This document shows positions 50,075 through 60,467 of a DNA stretch of 64,000 nucleotides, in pieces. The first letter of the stretch is position 1. Each line of letters opens with the position of its first letter. The notes under the pieces are model-generated. The model was not told the origin of the DNA, searched no databases, and saw nothing but the letters and a program-made list of their open reading frames with translations. The stretch lies in NCBI GenBank assembly GCA_003605115.1, contig QZKY01000015.1, positions 372,001 to 436,000 on the forward strand, read 5' to 3'. The stretch comes from Oxalobacter sp. Its GTDB lineage: Bacteria > Pseudomonadota > Gammaproteobacteria > Burkholderiales > Burkholderiaceae_D. The translations under genes and the position numbers were made by a program.

Positions 50075-50602
50075 TCAATTGCACTCTCTTAAAGTTTCTT
50101 CGACTTTGCTGGTTTCACGAGCGCGTTCTTCGTCTCCCATGTAATCCTTCCCACCACTGGCATTCGTGCGAGAAATGCGCTGTCCCGTTTGCAGGGCGCG
50201 GTGGTAAGCACGTGCGCGTTCGCAATTTTCGGCCTTGGCCTGCCTGTTTTTTTCTTCTTGGGCAGCTTTCTTTTCCTTTTCGGCCTGCTCCATTCGCCGT
50301 TTGTTGAATTCGGCATTTTTCTCTGCAGTCGTCATGGGCGGCTTGGGTGTGCCAGGAGCGCTTGCTGCTTTGGCTTCAGGTGCAGGCGGCTCGGTACCAT
50401 CGGTGTATTTCACTTCAATGTTTTTTGCCTTGTAGCCGCGCGGGCCCTTCAGTACACGGTTATTGGGAATATCAGGTGGCGGCGCTTTATCGGAATAAAC
50501 CTTGACGTTATTCTTGTCGAGCCAGATATACTGGGCACTTGCAGGCGAAACAACGGTCAACGCGAGTAACGCAGTGAGAATGGCAAGGCAAACTTGTTTC
50601 AT
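50075..50602 (-). CDS. Exported DUF4124 protein
   Basis: A 175-aa protein with a signal peptide (KQVCLAILTALLALTVVSPASA, then QYIWLDKNNVKVYSDKAPP, the DUF4124 motif). The middle (~85-135) is charged and likely coiled coil: AEKNAEFNKRRMEQAEKEKKAAQEEKNRQAKAE. The C-terminus has a Cys-Glu-Arg stretch and ends in RECN. The ATG at 50602 is preceded by GGGGAG; the longer reading from 50668 lacks a signal peptide. Function unknown. It converges on ftsB. Confidence 0.85.
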   Translation of the reverse strand: MKQVCLAILTALLALTVVSPASAQYIWLDKNNVKVYSDKAPPPDIPNNRVLKGPRGYKAKNIEVKYTDGTEPPAPEAKAASAPGTPKPPMTTAEKNAEFNKRRMEQAEKEKKAAQEEKNRQAKAENCERARAYHRALQTGQRISRTNASGGKDYMGDEERARETSKVEETLRECN

Positions 50603-50729
50603 GACGACTCCCCTATGTGAAGGCAGACTGGGTTTTGATATTTCGACAGGGTTTGTACGTGATGTCAACAGATTTGAGCCTTATTGCATCATAATAATGT
50701 GCAAACCGTGATTCCAAGCTGACAGAATT

Positions 50730-50759
50730 GTGTCAGTCGCAATAAAAATCCAGTAAAAT
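50730..50759 (+). promoter_or_regulatory. Promoter of tRNA-Leu(UAG)
   Basis: GTGTCA (50730-50735), an 18-base spacer and TAAAAT (50754-50759), ending ten bases before the tRNA 5' end. Confidence 0.55.
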
Positions 50760-50769
50760 GCAGTCCCTT

Positions 50770-50856
50770 GCGAGGGTGGCGAAATTGGTAGACGCACCAG
50801 GTTTAGGTCCTGACGCCAGTAATGGTGTAGGGGTTCGAGTCCCCTCCCTCGCACCA
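50770..50856 (+). tRNA. tRNA-Leu (anticodon UAG)
   Basis: An 87-nt class II tRNA with encoded CCA. The acceptor arms GCGAGGG/CCCTCGC pair fully. The D-loop GAAATTGGTAGACGC, an anticodon loop TTTAGGT with UAG, a long variable arm (TGACGCCAGTAATGGTG) and the T-arm GGGGTTCGAGTCCCC are all present. Confidence 0.97.
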
Positions 50857-50874
50857 CACATATGCCGCGAAGCC

Positions 50875-52722
50875 TTATTGAAATGAGGCCTTGGCGGCTT
50901 CCTTGATCCTGCTGGCCAAACCGGAATTTCTGTGCGTTTGTGAGGCGATGGATTGTTTCAGAACGTTTTCATTGGCGCTGATGGCAACGTGATTGCGCGC
51001 GCGCGTGATTGCCGTGTAGAGCAATTCACGTGTGCACACGCGGGTTGGCATTTCCGGCATGATCAGCAACAGCGAATCAAATTCCGATCCTTGCGATTTG
51101 TGGACAGACATGGCGAAGGCGGTTTCATGTTCTGGCAAACGCGCAGGTGCGATGGCGCGAAAGCCCTTTTCCTTGTCCGGGAAATAAACCATGGGTTGCG
51201 CCGCAGCTTGTGACCTATCCATCAAGGTGATGCCGATGTCACCGTTGAACAGTTTTAAAACATAATCGTTCCGCAGCACGATCACGGGTCGCCCCGGATA
51301 CCAGAGCATTCGCTCGCTGGCGTAACGCGGATCATTGAGCGAGAGGCGGAAATAACGATCCATCAGTCGGTTGATGGCGTCAACGCCACGCGGGCCATCC
51401 TTGACAGCGCAGAGCACGCGGAAACGATCAAAGGCATCAAATACCAGCGATGTGTCAGCTGGATGTGTCATTACAGCTTGCAAGTAATCGGTGCAGGCTT
51501 TGATCATCAGATCGCTTGTGTGTTCAGAAGGTGCTTTACCTTGATCATCTATCCACTGTAATTCAGTGCCGCTCGTTTTTTGCAACAAAGCGATGGCAGA
51601 TTCCGCGTTGCCATGACTGACATGTCTGGCGAGTTGGCTGATAGCTGAATCGCTTGCGAAACGGTATTGCCTAGTGAACCAGACGACGCAATCTTGCAAG
51701 CCGGAGGTTTTTCTGGGCGCCTGCGGCGCAATATCTTGCGCCGTCATGCCTGTTGCGTTTATCAACCTGTCCTTGCAATCTGGCGTCAGTGTCGGGTCCG
51801 CACTCAACTCAGAAAAAACGGCACCGGCTTCCACCGCAGAGAGTTGATCCTTGTCGCCCAGGAGGATGATGCGCGCGTCGGTCGGGATTGCTTCGAAAAG
51901 TTGGGTAGCCAGAGAAATGTCGAGCATCGAAGCTTCATCAACAATGACGGCGTCAACCGGTAAAGGATTTTTTGCGTGATAACGAAAATCGCCTTTGCCT
52001 GAAGTCGCCCCCAATAAACGATGAATGGTGAATGATTCCGTCGGCAGGCGAGATTGAATATTCTGGGGCAGGTGGGCAGCACGATCACGAACAGTTTCCT
52101 GCATGCGTGCAGCCGCTTTGCCGGTAGGCGCGGTGAGTGCGATGCGGCAATCCGGATTGTCTTCCAGCAGGCACGCCAGCAGATTGACGATGGTCGTGGT
52201 CTTTCCGGTGCCGGGGCCGCCACTGATGATCAGCAGTTTGCCATGCAGCGCAAGCGCAGCGGCGATGCGCGGCCAATCGATCGGTTCGTTTTTGACTGGT
52301 TTGCCAAAAAACGTGTTCAAGCGCGCAAGGGTTACTGCGGGTGCGTGAGGTAAGGTGGAAGCTTGTGTGAAAAGCAGACGACGCGCCAGACGCACTTCGT
52401 AATCGTAGTAGCGGTGCAAATAAAGGCGATTCTCTTCATCCAGGATCAAGGGCATGAGACCCGGTGCATCGGGTGTACCAACCACCAACGTAGAGAGCAG
52501 CAGTTTTCGTGTTTGAGATAAGGCGTCGGGTGTGCAGACCTCGTTCAAGGCCATGCAGACATGGCCTTCGCTTGTCGACGCGCAGATTTCTCTCGCCAGT
52601 TGACGCAGCGGCGTCAGTGTTTCACGTGGTGCGCCCGCTTCGACAGCCCATGCAACAAGGTGGTCGGCAAAGCCGTCCATCAGAAACGTTTCAGGAATGG
52701 ATAGGATATCGTTTGCCATCAT
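50875..52722 (-). CDS. recD: Exodeoxyribonuclease V subunit RecD
   Basis: The fast 5'-3' helicase subunit of RecBCD. 615 aa: Walker A LIISGGPGTGKTTTIV at ~167-182, IALTAPTGKAAARMQE, VDEASMLDISLATQLFEAI, ILLGDKDQLSAVEAGAVF, and the C-terminal helicase motif FAMSVHKSQGSEFDSLLLIMPE followed by LLYTAITRARNHV. The ATG overlaps the recB stop (ATGA). It ends 18 bases from the tRNA-Leu gene on the other strand. Confidence 0.95.
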   Translation of the reverse strand: MMANDILSIPETFLMDGFADHLVAWAVEAGAPRETLTPLRQLAREICASTSEGHVCMALNEVCTPDALSQTRKLLLSTLVVGTPDAPGLMPLILDEENRLYLHRYYDYEVRLARRLLFTQASTLPHAPAVTLARLNTFFGKPVKNEPIDWPRIAAALALHGKLLIISGGPGTGKTTTIVNLLACLLEDNPDCRIALTAPTGKAAARMQETVRDRAAHLPQNIQSRLPTESFTIHRLLGATSGKGDFRYHAKNPLPVDAVIVDEASMLDISLATQLFEAIPTDARIILLGDKDQLSAVEAGAVFSELSADPTLTPDCKDRLINATGMTAQDIAPQAPRKTSGLQDCVVWFTRQYRFASDSAISQLARHVSHGNAESAIALLQKTSGTELQWIDDQGKAPSEHTSDLMIKACTDYLQAVMTHPADTSLVFDAFDRFRVLCAVKDGPRGVDAINRLMDRYFRLSLNDPRYASERMLWYPGRPVIVLRNDYVLKLFNGDIGITLMDRSQAAAQPMVYFPDKEKGFRAIAPARLPEHETAFAMSVHKSQGSEFDSLLLIMPEMPTRVCTRELLYTAITRARNHVAISANENVLKQSIASQTHRNSGLASRIKEAAKASFQ

Positions 52723-55700
52723 GCCACCTTCGCCTGGAATGAAGCAAAGAGTTGATCCAAATCGGCAATCGCATTTTTGTTGGGTCGGTCAAAGAATACA
52801 CCGCTGGATGTGCCGTCGGCATTTTTCCAGTCGGGGCGCACGCCGCGCACAAACAGGTAGAATACGCCGCCAAAGTGCGTGTCGTAGTCATAATTCGGTA
52901 CGCGCAAGGCAAGATAACGATTCAGTGCCACCGTGTACAAAAGATATTGCAAGTAGTAGGCATTGTCATGCATGGCTTCCTGCAATGCTGCGGCATCGTA
53001 ATCCGAAGCGTGATCGCCCAGGTAATTGGATTTCCAGTCAAGGATGTAATAGCGACCATCGTGTTCAAACACCAGATCGATAAAGCCTTTGAGGTAAGTA
53101 TCCATCTCGCTGTATTGCATGGGCGCTGCGAGATACCCGTGATGGTTCATGGTGCGGCTCAGACGTTCGGCGCTGAATCCAGCCGCAGGCAAATAAAACC
53201 CTAACTCGTTCAGGCGCTGGTCGTGACGCAGGTTTTTCAACACGATGTCATCCACCAGTGGTGTGCTGAGCACGTCGTGTAGCATTTTTTCCAGCATGGC
53301 GGTCAGATTTTCAGTGCTGTGCACACCGTCTTGCGGGTAAGCTGAAAGCGCCATATCAATGGCGCTGCGCCAACGACTGTCATCGACAAAATCACACAAT
53401 TCAAAAATCTTGTGCAGACACAATCCTGCCTTGCTGCCTTTGGGGAAGTGCAGAATGTCATTGTCGGGAATGTTTGTGCCGCCATCATGCCTTGCTTCAC
53501 GTGAGCTTGCAGACATCATGTCATGATCGCTGGCGGCATTATCATGTGTCGCGCCGCGTGTGAGGCCACTGAAACTGTTGATGCGCCAGCCAAAGGGGAT
53601 ATGCCCTGGCGCAGGCTGTGCGGTGAGTGCAAGCATCAGATGGGTCTCGTCGGCGAGCGGTGAAGCTGGTGTCAGTTGTTCGGTCAGCGGCACGAGCGTG
53701 ATATGGCCTTGGCTGTTTTGCGCCAGCGTTTGCCAGGCCGCTTCAATCTCCGCTGCGGTCATCTGTTTCCGCTCGCCGTTTCGCCATTCCTCGACTGTCA
53801 ATCCCTGCCCCGCCGCCAGCCAGTTCAGCAGGCTGGTATGGCTTTGCGTCGTTTTTTGGCTGCTACGCGTACTGCGATAGCAACCGGCTGACACATAACA
53901 GCGATAGACTGCGCGCGTGAGCGCAACATAAATCAAACGCAAGTCTTCTGCATCGCTCTCTGTGCGGATGTTTGCATCGATGGTCTCGTCATCATAGGCA
54001 TCCGGGTGAAAGCTGATGATGGTTCGCCCATCGTCGTCATGGTATTCGCGCCCTTCTGATGCAGTCGTATTTTGTCGGCGGCCATCCCACAGGAAGGGGC
54101 AAAACACAATCGGAAATTCCAGTCCTTTGGATTTATGCACGGTCAGAATCTGAACAAGATTTTGATCCGATTCCAATCGCAGCTGTGCCGCATCTTCGGT
54201 GTGATTTCCTGCGTTCGCTTCCGCGCGCTGGGTTTGCAGCCAGCGCAAAAGGGAATCGGGGAGCGGGTGCAGCGCGCTGGCTTGATGCAGCAATTCTGAA
54301 AGATGAAGCAGATTGGTCAAACGCCGCTCGCCATCCGGACGCACCAGCATGCGCGCGCTGACATTTTCATTCCTGAGCATTTTCCGGAAAAGCGTGCTGA
54401 TGCCGTGCTTCAGCCAGCAGTGACGGTATTCGGCAAAACGTTCGACATGCGTGTGAAGCAAGCCGCTGTCATCAGTGAGTGCTGCGATGGCATGTGCGTC
54501 GAAGCCCATGATCTCGGTGGAAAGTGCGGCGCGAAGCAGGGGCAGACTGCTGGGTATCCAGATTGCGCAAAGTACACGTTCGATTTCTTCCGCATCGAGA
54601 CTGGAAAATACGCTGGTTTGCGCGTGTTCGATGCTCCCCACGTTCAAGGCGGAAAGCGCGCGTTTGATCTCGCTTCCCTGACGGTGGGTGCGTACCAGTA
54701 CGGCAATGTGCCCGGCTTGCAGCGCTTGCCCGTCAATCAGGAGGGCATTGTCTTTGGCAGATTGGAGGAGGCGTGCGATTTCATTGGCCGTCGCCTGCGT
54801 TGCGCGATGCATGGCGTCCTTACGATCAAGGTGGCCATCGGTTGCTGTTGGTAATTGCCATACACAGAGCGGTGCAAGATCCGCCGTAATCGTTTGATCG
54901 ACGAAAGTTGCCGGGCGTTTTTCGCCAATGCCAGCGGGTGTGAACGTCAGTCCGGGCAGAATGAAGGCCTTGGAATTGGCTTGAAAAAGCCGGTTGACAG
55001 CGTGAATGAGGCCATCCGTTGAGCGTTGGTTATGGCCGATAGTGAAAGCGTTTTTGGCGCGTTCTTTGGCGCGCAGATAAGAATGCAGATCAGCGTTACG
55101 GAATCGGTAAATGGCTTGCTTCGGATCGCCTACCATGTACAGCGTGTTGTCTTGTCCGTTGTACAGGGTTTCAAAAATCTGGTATTGCAAGGGATCGGTG
55201 TCTTGAAATTCATCGACCAGGGCAGCCGGAAAGCGCTGACGCAGCAAATCACCCAGCCAAGGATACTGATCGCTTGTCAGCGCGTTGTGAAGCTTGAACA
55301 AGAGATCGTCAAACGAGGCCAGACGGCGTTCGCGCTTGCGTTGACGGACGGTGTCTGGCGCTTCTTCCAGAAATTGTCGCAGGAGACGAAGGCGCGCATG
55401 TTCAAGCGCCGTTTCGAGATTTTCATATTCCATCAACAAAGTTTCGGCCAGTTCAAAAAACCGATGTTGAGGCGTGATGTTTTTCCCCGTTGTTCTTTTT
55501 TTCAGTATGCTGGCGCGAAGCAAGTCAAGTTTTGATCTGTCGCGCATGGCCGCGATGGGGTTATATGTCTCGAGCAAATAATCGTATTCAGCCGCCGCCG
55601 CCCGGATGGATTTTTCCTTGTAGCTGTTTTTGTTCAAGCTTCCCAGCGATTCATTGAGCAAGTGCACAACGTCGGTGCGGGTGCTCCGCCATTCCTTTTG

Positions 55701-56405
55701 TGCCGCTTCAAATGCGGACTGGAACCCTGAAAAATTAGTAGCTGAAGCCTCATTTGCTGGCGAATCATTTTTGAGCCAGCGATATTCGGCCAGGGGTTTG
55801 CCAAGGCGTCGCCTCAGAAGGGCGTCAAAAGTTGACGGGGAATCCTTTTGTGCAATCAGGTATGCGGCGAGCTCGGGCGTGATTGCGGCGTGGGCAACAT
55901 GCTTGCGCCAGAAGTCCTGAACCACTTCCATGCGCAGATCACTCTCGTCCGGTATCAGATCCACGGAAAAAGCCTGACCGGATGCAAACGCCGTGTTGGA
56001 CAGCGCGCGCTGACAAAAGCCGTGAATCGTGAAAATGGCCGCTTCATCGAAATTCATCAAGGCTTTTTCCGTGCACTGACGCAGTTCCTCTCGCGTGTGA
56101 TTGCGTCGCGTGGCTAAAACCTGAATCAGCTCGGCAATGAAAGGGTCTGGCGGGGAGGGCGGTGTTGCCGACAGGTGTTGCAAGGTATCAAACAAACGAT
56201 TGCGAATGCGTGTACGCAACTCGGCCGTTGCTGCAATCGTGAAGGTGACTACCAGAATTTGATTCACTTCCAGTTTTCGTTCCAGCAGCAGACGCAAATA
56301 CAAGCCGCAAATGTTCCAGGTTTTACCAGTCCCTGCCGAGGCTTCAATCAGATTGATGCCGACCAGTGGCGCTTCGAGGAGGTGAAAGGACGCCGTTTTT
56401 TGCAT
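52719..56405 (-). CDS. recB: Exodeoxyribonuclease V subunit RecB
   Basis: The 3'-5' helicase and nuclease subunit. From the ATG at 56405 it is 1228 aa. The UvrD-like motifs are NLIEASAGTGKTWNICGLYLRLL at ~17-39, LVDEFQDTDPLQYQIFETLY, MVGDPKQAIYRFRNAD, TVHKSKGLEFPIVFCPFLW and LRLIYVALTRAVYRCYV. The nuclease domain near the C-terminus has LKGFIDLVFEHDGRYYILDWKSNYLG at ~1103-1128 with the catalytic DxK. Upstream codons to 56486 lie inside recC and are excluded. It begins five bases after recC. Confidence 0.95.
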   Translation of the reverse strand: MQKTASFHLLEAPLVGINLIEASAGTGKTWNICGLYLRLLLERKLEVNQILVVTFTIAATAELRTRIRNRLFDTLQHLSATPPSPPDPFIAELIQVLATRRNHTREELRQCTEKALMNFDEAAIFTIHGFCQRALSNTAFASGQAFSVDLIPDESDLRMEVVQDFWRKHVAHAAITPELAAYLIAQKDSPSTFDALLRRRLGKPLAEYRWLKNDSPANEASATNFSGFQSAFEAAQKEWRSTRTDVVHLLNESLGSLNKNSYKEKSIRAAAAEYDYLLETYNPIAAMRDRSKLDLLRASILKKRTTGKNITPQHRFFELAETLLMEYENLETALEHARLRLLRQFLEEAPDTVRQRKRERRLASFDDLLFKLHNALTSDQYPWLGDLLRQRFPAALVDEFQDTDPLQYQIFETLYNGQDNTLYMVGDPKQAIYRFRNADLHSYLRAKERAKNAFTIGHNQRSTDGLIHAVNRLFQANSKAFILPGLTFTPAGIGEKRPATFVDQTITADLAPLCVWQLPTATDGHLDRKDAMHRATQATANEIARLLQSAKDNALLIDGQALQAGHIAVLVRTHRQGSEIKRALSALNVGSIEHAQTSVFSSLDAEEIERVLCAIWIPSSLPLLRAALSTEIMGFDAHAIAALTDDSGLLHTHVERFAEYRHCWLKHGISTLFRKMLRNENVSARMLVRPDGERRLTNLLHLSELLHQASALHPLPDSLLRWLQTQRAEANAGNHTEDAAQLRLESDQNLVQILTVHKSKGLEFPIVFCPFLWDGRRQNTTASEGREYHDDDGRTIISFHPDAYDDETIDANIRTESDAEDLRLIYVALTRAVYRCYVSAGCYRSTRSSQKTTQSHTSLLNWLAAGQGLTVEEWRNGERKQMTAAEIEAAWQTLAQNSQGHITLVPLTEQLTPASPLADETHLMLALTAQPAPGHIPFGWRINSFSGLTRGATHDNAASDHDMMSASSREARHDGGTNIPDNDILHFPKGSKAGLCLHKIFELCDFVDDSRWRSAIDMALSAYPQDGVHSTENLTAMLEKMLHDVLSTPLVDDIVLKNLRHDQRLNELGFYLPAAGFSAERLSRTMNHHGYLAAPMQYSEMDTYLKGFIDLVFEHDGRYYILDWKSNYLGDHASDYDAAALQEAMHDNAYYLQYLLYTVALNRYLALRVPNYDYDTHFGGVFYLFVRGVRPDWKNADGTSSGVFFDRPNKNAIADLDQLFASFQAKVA

Positions 56406-56409
56406 GCGC

Positions 56410-59400
56410 TTACCCCATCCTTTCGTCGGAAAGGGCATCCAGCATGGTGCCGAAAACGGTTTGGGCGCAATGTTTGAAAGCGTCATCCAGCGGGTTTGTC
56501 ATGGCGCGTAAGGCTTGCCGATAGTTCGGGTCGCGCGCTTCTCCGGACATTTCACTTCTGCCGCCGCGCCATCTTGCTTCTGCCTTGTAGGGATTGTGAT
56601 GGCTGCTGATGTATTCCCAGGAAGACCTGGGATAAAAATGCAATGGCTCGCATAAACCCTGACGATATAAGCTAATGAGCGCGTGCAGTTGTGCGTATGC
56701 ATCCGGCACGGGGTGCAGTACATATTTTCCGTCGCGAGAGTGCCATAGGGTTTCCCGAGCGATAGGGCTTGATGTCTCATGCAACTCGGCGGCATTCAGG
56801 AAAAGATGCGTAATCCACCCTTCCAGGTAATCGCGCGCGCGCACGTCGTCAAAGCGGTAACGCAGCAAGCCGGTGGGGCGCAAATCATTGAACCGGTGTG
56901 TCAGTTCCCACGTTTCCTCATTGATCGTGAATGACAGCGTACAAGTTTGAGGGGACAAACAGGGTGCAGCGTTCGCTTCCTGAATTTGTGATGCAAACAT
57001 TTCCATGGCGCGCAATTCTTTTTCCAGCAGGGCTTCCCCCACGATGCCGGGCGGGTACTCCGTGCCTGACAAGGCAGCCTGACGAATGTGATCAAAGGGA
57101 AGCCCCTTGAGGAAAAGCGGGAGCAGTCTGTTGCTTAAGGCGCGCCGCTCATCGTAATCCGGCAAAAAAGGTTCTTCATCCGCCAACTCGTCCTGCGCTT
57201 CAGAAAAGCGAATGCCCATGCGTTGGCGAAGCAAGTAGCGTGAGGGATTGCTGAAAAATTGCAGCAGTTGATCGAGCGTGATCATGCGCCATGTCGCCTC
57301 AGGTGCAGGAAGGGGCGCGGTAAAAAAGGGTGACACAAATGCGTTTGCCGCTCCAGCTTCATTTTCGTTGCCCTCATCATCGCTGTCATCATCCAATGCC
57401 GATGCTGTTTCGTTCAAAGGGGCGGTGTTTCGATATTGCGCATGTGTTGCCTGTCGAAGCAGCAGTGCCTGAAGAAAGGTTTCATTGCTGCTGTTCATGC
57501 GCGTGTCAATACCTTGCTGGTAGTAGCGGGTCGAGAAGGCTTGCAGGGGGTGTTCAAGAACCAAACGTTTTCTGGCCGCCTCGCCGATGGCTGGCGTCAG
57601 GTAATCGAGAAAATCGGAAATCAGTACGGAGGGTGGCATTTCGCTATTGTCACGAATGCTGCGGCCGGTATAGCTCAGATAAAAACGATCCTGTGCGGCG
57701 AGCAGCAAGTCGAGAAAAATATTTCGCTCGTCGTGGCGACGTTGTCGGTCTCCCCGTTTTGGCGCATGTGCAATCAAGTCAAATTCCGATGCGGCTTGCG
57801 TTGTGGGAAAGGCGCGATCATTGATGCCAATCGCGCAGATGATGCGATAAGGCAAATTGCGCAAGCTGCTCATGGAAGTAAAGGTCACCGTTCCGGTTGG
57901 TACGCCGCCACGCGCAGGATCGTCAAGCGCTTCTCTGAGGGCGCGGAGGATGACGTCGCGCGAAATGGGGTAATCGCCTGCACCTTGCTGGATGTTTTCG
58001 CAGAGTTCACGGATGCGGGTCTGCACTTCATGCGCCTCGTCGAGCTGGTTGCCGTGCGGGGCGGTGAACGTTTCCAGCAAATCGAGGAGGCAGCTTCGCC
58101 ACTCACTCGCATTTCTTTCACGATGGAGGGTCTGCCGCAAGATGTCCAGTTGCGAAACAAATTGCTGGAAACGACCGAGAATGATGGCGTCAGTACCCTC
58201 GATGTCGCCTGCGGGCAGGCGGGAAGCGAAGGGCATGGTGCATGCTGCCGGGAGGGCGTAGCCCAGAAAAAGGCGATGCAGTCCATCACGAAACGTGTAA
58301 CGCGCATCGTCCGGTAATTGCATCTCACGTCGATGCGCACCGTCCATGCCCCAGCGGATACCGGATTCCGTTATCCATCGATGAATGTCCATGAGTTGCG
58401 CTTCGTTCAGCTGGAAGCGCTGCGACACGAGCGGTTGCTGCAGGAGCTTGAAGACGGCGCTGGCGGTAAAGCGTGACGCAGCAAGCGAGAGCAGGTCGAG
58501 CAGGGCAAGAGCCACCGGATTGGATTGCGTGTTGCCCAGCCCGGTGATGGTGTATGGGATGCTGCGCGCAGGGGATGCCGTACCGAACACGGCGTCGATC
58601 AATGGCGCAGCGTCCTTCAGGTTCGGGGTGACGACGAGCACTTCGTCTGGCAAGGGGGGATTCTCTCCGGCGAAAAGGGCGAGCAATTGATCTTGCAGCA
58701 CTTCCAGTTCGCGTGTGAGCGAGTGACAGACGTGTACTTCAATGCTGCGGTCATTCTGATCTACGGTAATGCCTGATGGCGGCAAGTCCTGCAAATCCAG
58801 AATGGCATCTTGCACTTGTGCGAGCAAGCTTGTCTTGCCACCTTCCGCATTCGATGTAAAAGAATGTTCTTCCTGGCAGGTGAGAGCCGTGTTGTCGAAC
58901 AGGAGATCAATCATGGCCTGGGTTTGTTTTCCCCAGGAAGCGAGCAGTTGATTGCCTGTCTCGTGATGATCGGCCTTGCCTGCGCTGGCAAGATAGCTCA
59001 GTCGTTTGCGATCAACGATGTCGAACCAGTATTCGCGACAAGGATTGAGCACATACAGGCGCAAGTCCATCCATTGCGAAAAACGGTTGAGCATGTTGAT
59101 CGTCAAGGGCGCGATGGTCGGCGGGCAAAAAATATGTGTGATGCCGTTTTGACGCAAAGGCGCAATCGCTTTGTCATCCAGCGATTCGAGTTTTTTGGCC
59201 ATCGCAGAAAGATGGCGGTCGCTGCCCGTTTCGTGCAGGATGCGACGCCACAGCTCGGCTTGCCATTGCTGATCCTGTCCTGACGTGCGTGTGCCGCCCG
59301 GGATGCAAATATGTTTGTTGGAAGACCAGGCTTCGATCAAATTGGGGCGATACGTGATCACTTGATCGACAAGTGATGCGATTTCCATCGCCAGCTCATA

Positions 59401-59763
59401 GCGCATAACCGGATCGGCACTCGCCATCCAGGAGCGTAATCGGGAATGCGCCAAGACGAAAGTGCGATTATCGAGAATTTTCAGAATGCGCCATGCCAGC
59501 GTTTCTGGTGCAAATGGGGAGACGGATGGAACCGGCCAGATTTTCCCTAATTGTTGCCACACCCATTGGCCGAGGTAGGAAAATCGCACATTGGCGCAGA
59601 TGCCAAATTGCTCTGCCATCGAGAGTTCGATTTTTCGTTGTATGGCCGCGCTGGGAACGATGATTTCCGTGGGAGAAAAAGTCGAAGCCGACGGAGAGGC
59701 CGTCGCTTCCAGAAGATGGTCGCGCAAGGCCTGAAATTTGTTCGAAAAATGAATGGTGAACAT
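56410..59763 (-). CDS. recC: Exodeoxyribonuclease V subunit RecC
   Basis: The Chi-recognition subunit. From the ATG at 59763 it is 1117 aa, close to E. coli RecC (1122). Family segments include FTIHFSNKFQALRDHLL, EIIVPSAAIQRKIELSMAEQFGICANVRFSYLGQWVW, HIFCPPTIAPLTINMLNRFSQWMDLRLYVLNPCREYW, FTSMSSLRNLPYRIICAIGINDRAFP and RDNSEMPPSVLISDFLDYL. The longer reading uses a TTG inside the upstream gap and is unlikely. First gene of recC-recB-recD. Confidence 0.94.
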   Translation of the reverse strand: MFTIHFSNKFQALRDHLLEATASPSASTFSPTEIIVPSAAIQRKIELSMAEQFGICANVRFSYLGQWVWQQLGKIWPVPSVSPFAPETLAWRILKILDNRTFVLAHSRLRSWMASADPVMRYELAMEIASLVDQVITYRPNLIEAWSSNKHICIPGGTRTSGQDQQWQAELWRRILHETGSDRHLSAMAKKLESLDDKAIAPLRQNGITHIFCPPTIAPLTINMLNRFSQWMDLRLYVLNPCREYWFDIVDRKRLSYLASAGKADHHETGNQLLASWGKQTQAMIDLLFDNTALTCQEEHSFTSNAEGGKTSLLAQVQDAILDLQDLPPSGITVDQNDRSIEVHVCHSLTRELEVLQDQLLALFAGENPPLPDEVLVVTPNLKDAAPLIDAVFGTASPARSIPYTITGLGNTQSNPVALALLDLLSLAASRFTASAVFKLLQQPLVSQRFQLNEAQLMDIHRWITESGIRWGMDGAHRREMQLPDDARYTFRDGLHRLFLGYALPAACTMPFASRLPAGDIEGTDAIILGRFQQFVSQLDILRQTLHRERNASEWRSCLLDLLETFTAPHGNQLDEAHEVQTRIRELCENIQQGAGDYPISRDVILRALREALDDPARGGVPTGTVTFTSMSSLRNLPYRIICAIGINDRAFPTTQAASEFDLIAHAPKRGDRQRRHDERNIFLDLLLAAQDRFYLSYTGRSIRDNSEMPPSVLISDFLDYLTPAIGEAARKRLVLEHPLQAFSTRYYQQGIDTRMNSSNETFLQALLLRQATHAQYRNTAPLNETASALDDDSDDEGNENEAGAANAFVSPFFTAPLPAPEATWRMITLDQLLQFFSNPSRYLLRQRMGIRFSEAQDELADEEPFLPDYDERRALSNRLLPLFLKGLPFDHIRQAALSGTEYPPGIVGEALLEKELRAMEMFASQIQEANAAPCLSPQTCTLSFTINEETWELTHRFNDLRPTGLLRYRFDDVRARDYLEGWITHLFLNAAELHETSSPIARETLWHSRDGKYVLHPVPDAYAQLHALISLYRQGLCEPLHFYPRSSWEYISSHHNPYKAEARWRGGRSEMSGEARDPNYRQALRAMTNPLDDAFKHCAQTVFGTMLDALSDERMG

Positions 59764-59998
59764 GGCGACATTATGCAAGAGACTGGGAGGATGCGCGCTG
59801 TTCCTTCGCAAAAATGTGGTGCGCAGGGCGGTGTTGAGGGGAATCTTGATGCTCGCCTAGTTAAGGGTGTGGGGGTTTTGAGTAAGGGGGGCACATACCT
59901 TTTTTGCAACCCAGGGTGGCTTTGTTGGACGTAAAAATAAGTCTTTCATGGTACCCTAGACCATTAGCAAATTTGAAAACAAAGCAGGAGGTGACGCA

Positions 59999-60406
59999 AT
60001 GCAAACCAAGTCAATTTTGACGCTTGACGATGTTCAGAAAATCGCTGCAGCAGCAGAGGCCGAAGCCAAAAAAAATCAATGGGCTGTTGCGATTTCAATC
60101 GTAGATGATGGCGGGCATCCATTATGGTTACATCGCATGGATGGTGTGCCACCGATTTCTTCTTATATCGCGCCGGCAAAGGCCAGAACAGCGGCTTTGG
60201 GTTGCCGGGAATCCAAAATATATGAAGACATGATCAACAGTGGCCGCGCGTCTTTTCTCAGTGCGCCAGAACTGGAGGGCATGCTCGAAGGGGGTATCCC
60301 CATCATGGTTAATGGATACTGCGTGGGCGCGGTCGGTGTCTCCGGCGTGAAATCTGTAGAGGATGCGCAAATCGCCAGAGCTGGTATAGCAGGCTTGGGA
60401 CTCTGA
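59999..60406 (+). CDS. HbpS/GlcG-like protein (DUF336)
   Basis: A 135-aa protein of the HbpS/GlcG family. Landmarks: LTLDDVQKIAAAAEAEAKKNQW, SIVDDGGHPLWLHRMDGVPPIS at ~36-57, APAKARTAALG and the C-terminal GGIPIMVNGYCVGAVGVSG. Some members bind haem or cobalamin precursors, others are linked to glycolate use; nothing here decides. No signal peptide. AGGAGGT precedes the ATG. It stands alone, divergent from recC, with its own terminator. Confidence 0.85.
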   Translation: MQTKSILTLDDVQKIAAAAEAEAKKNQWAVAISIVDDGGHPLWLHRMDGVPPISSYIAPAKARTAALGCRESKIYEDMINSGRASFLSAPELEGMLEGGIPIMVNGYCVGAVGVSGVKSVEDAQIARAGIAGLGL

Positions 60407-60428
60407 TTTCAAGATCGTTCCGAGAATG

Positions 60429-60456
60429 AAAAAAGCCACCTTGCGGTGGCTTTTTT
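60429..60456 (+). terminator. Intrinsic terminator after the HbpS-like gene
   Basis: AAAAAAGCCACC-ttgc-GGTGGCTTTTTT; the A-run makes it bidirectional, so it may also terminate the tRNA-Leu(UAA) transcript reading the other way. Confidence 0.92.
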
Positions 60457-60467
60457 GCATTTATGGC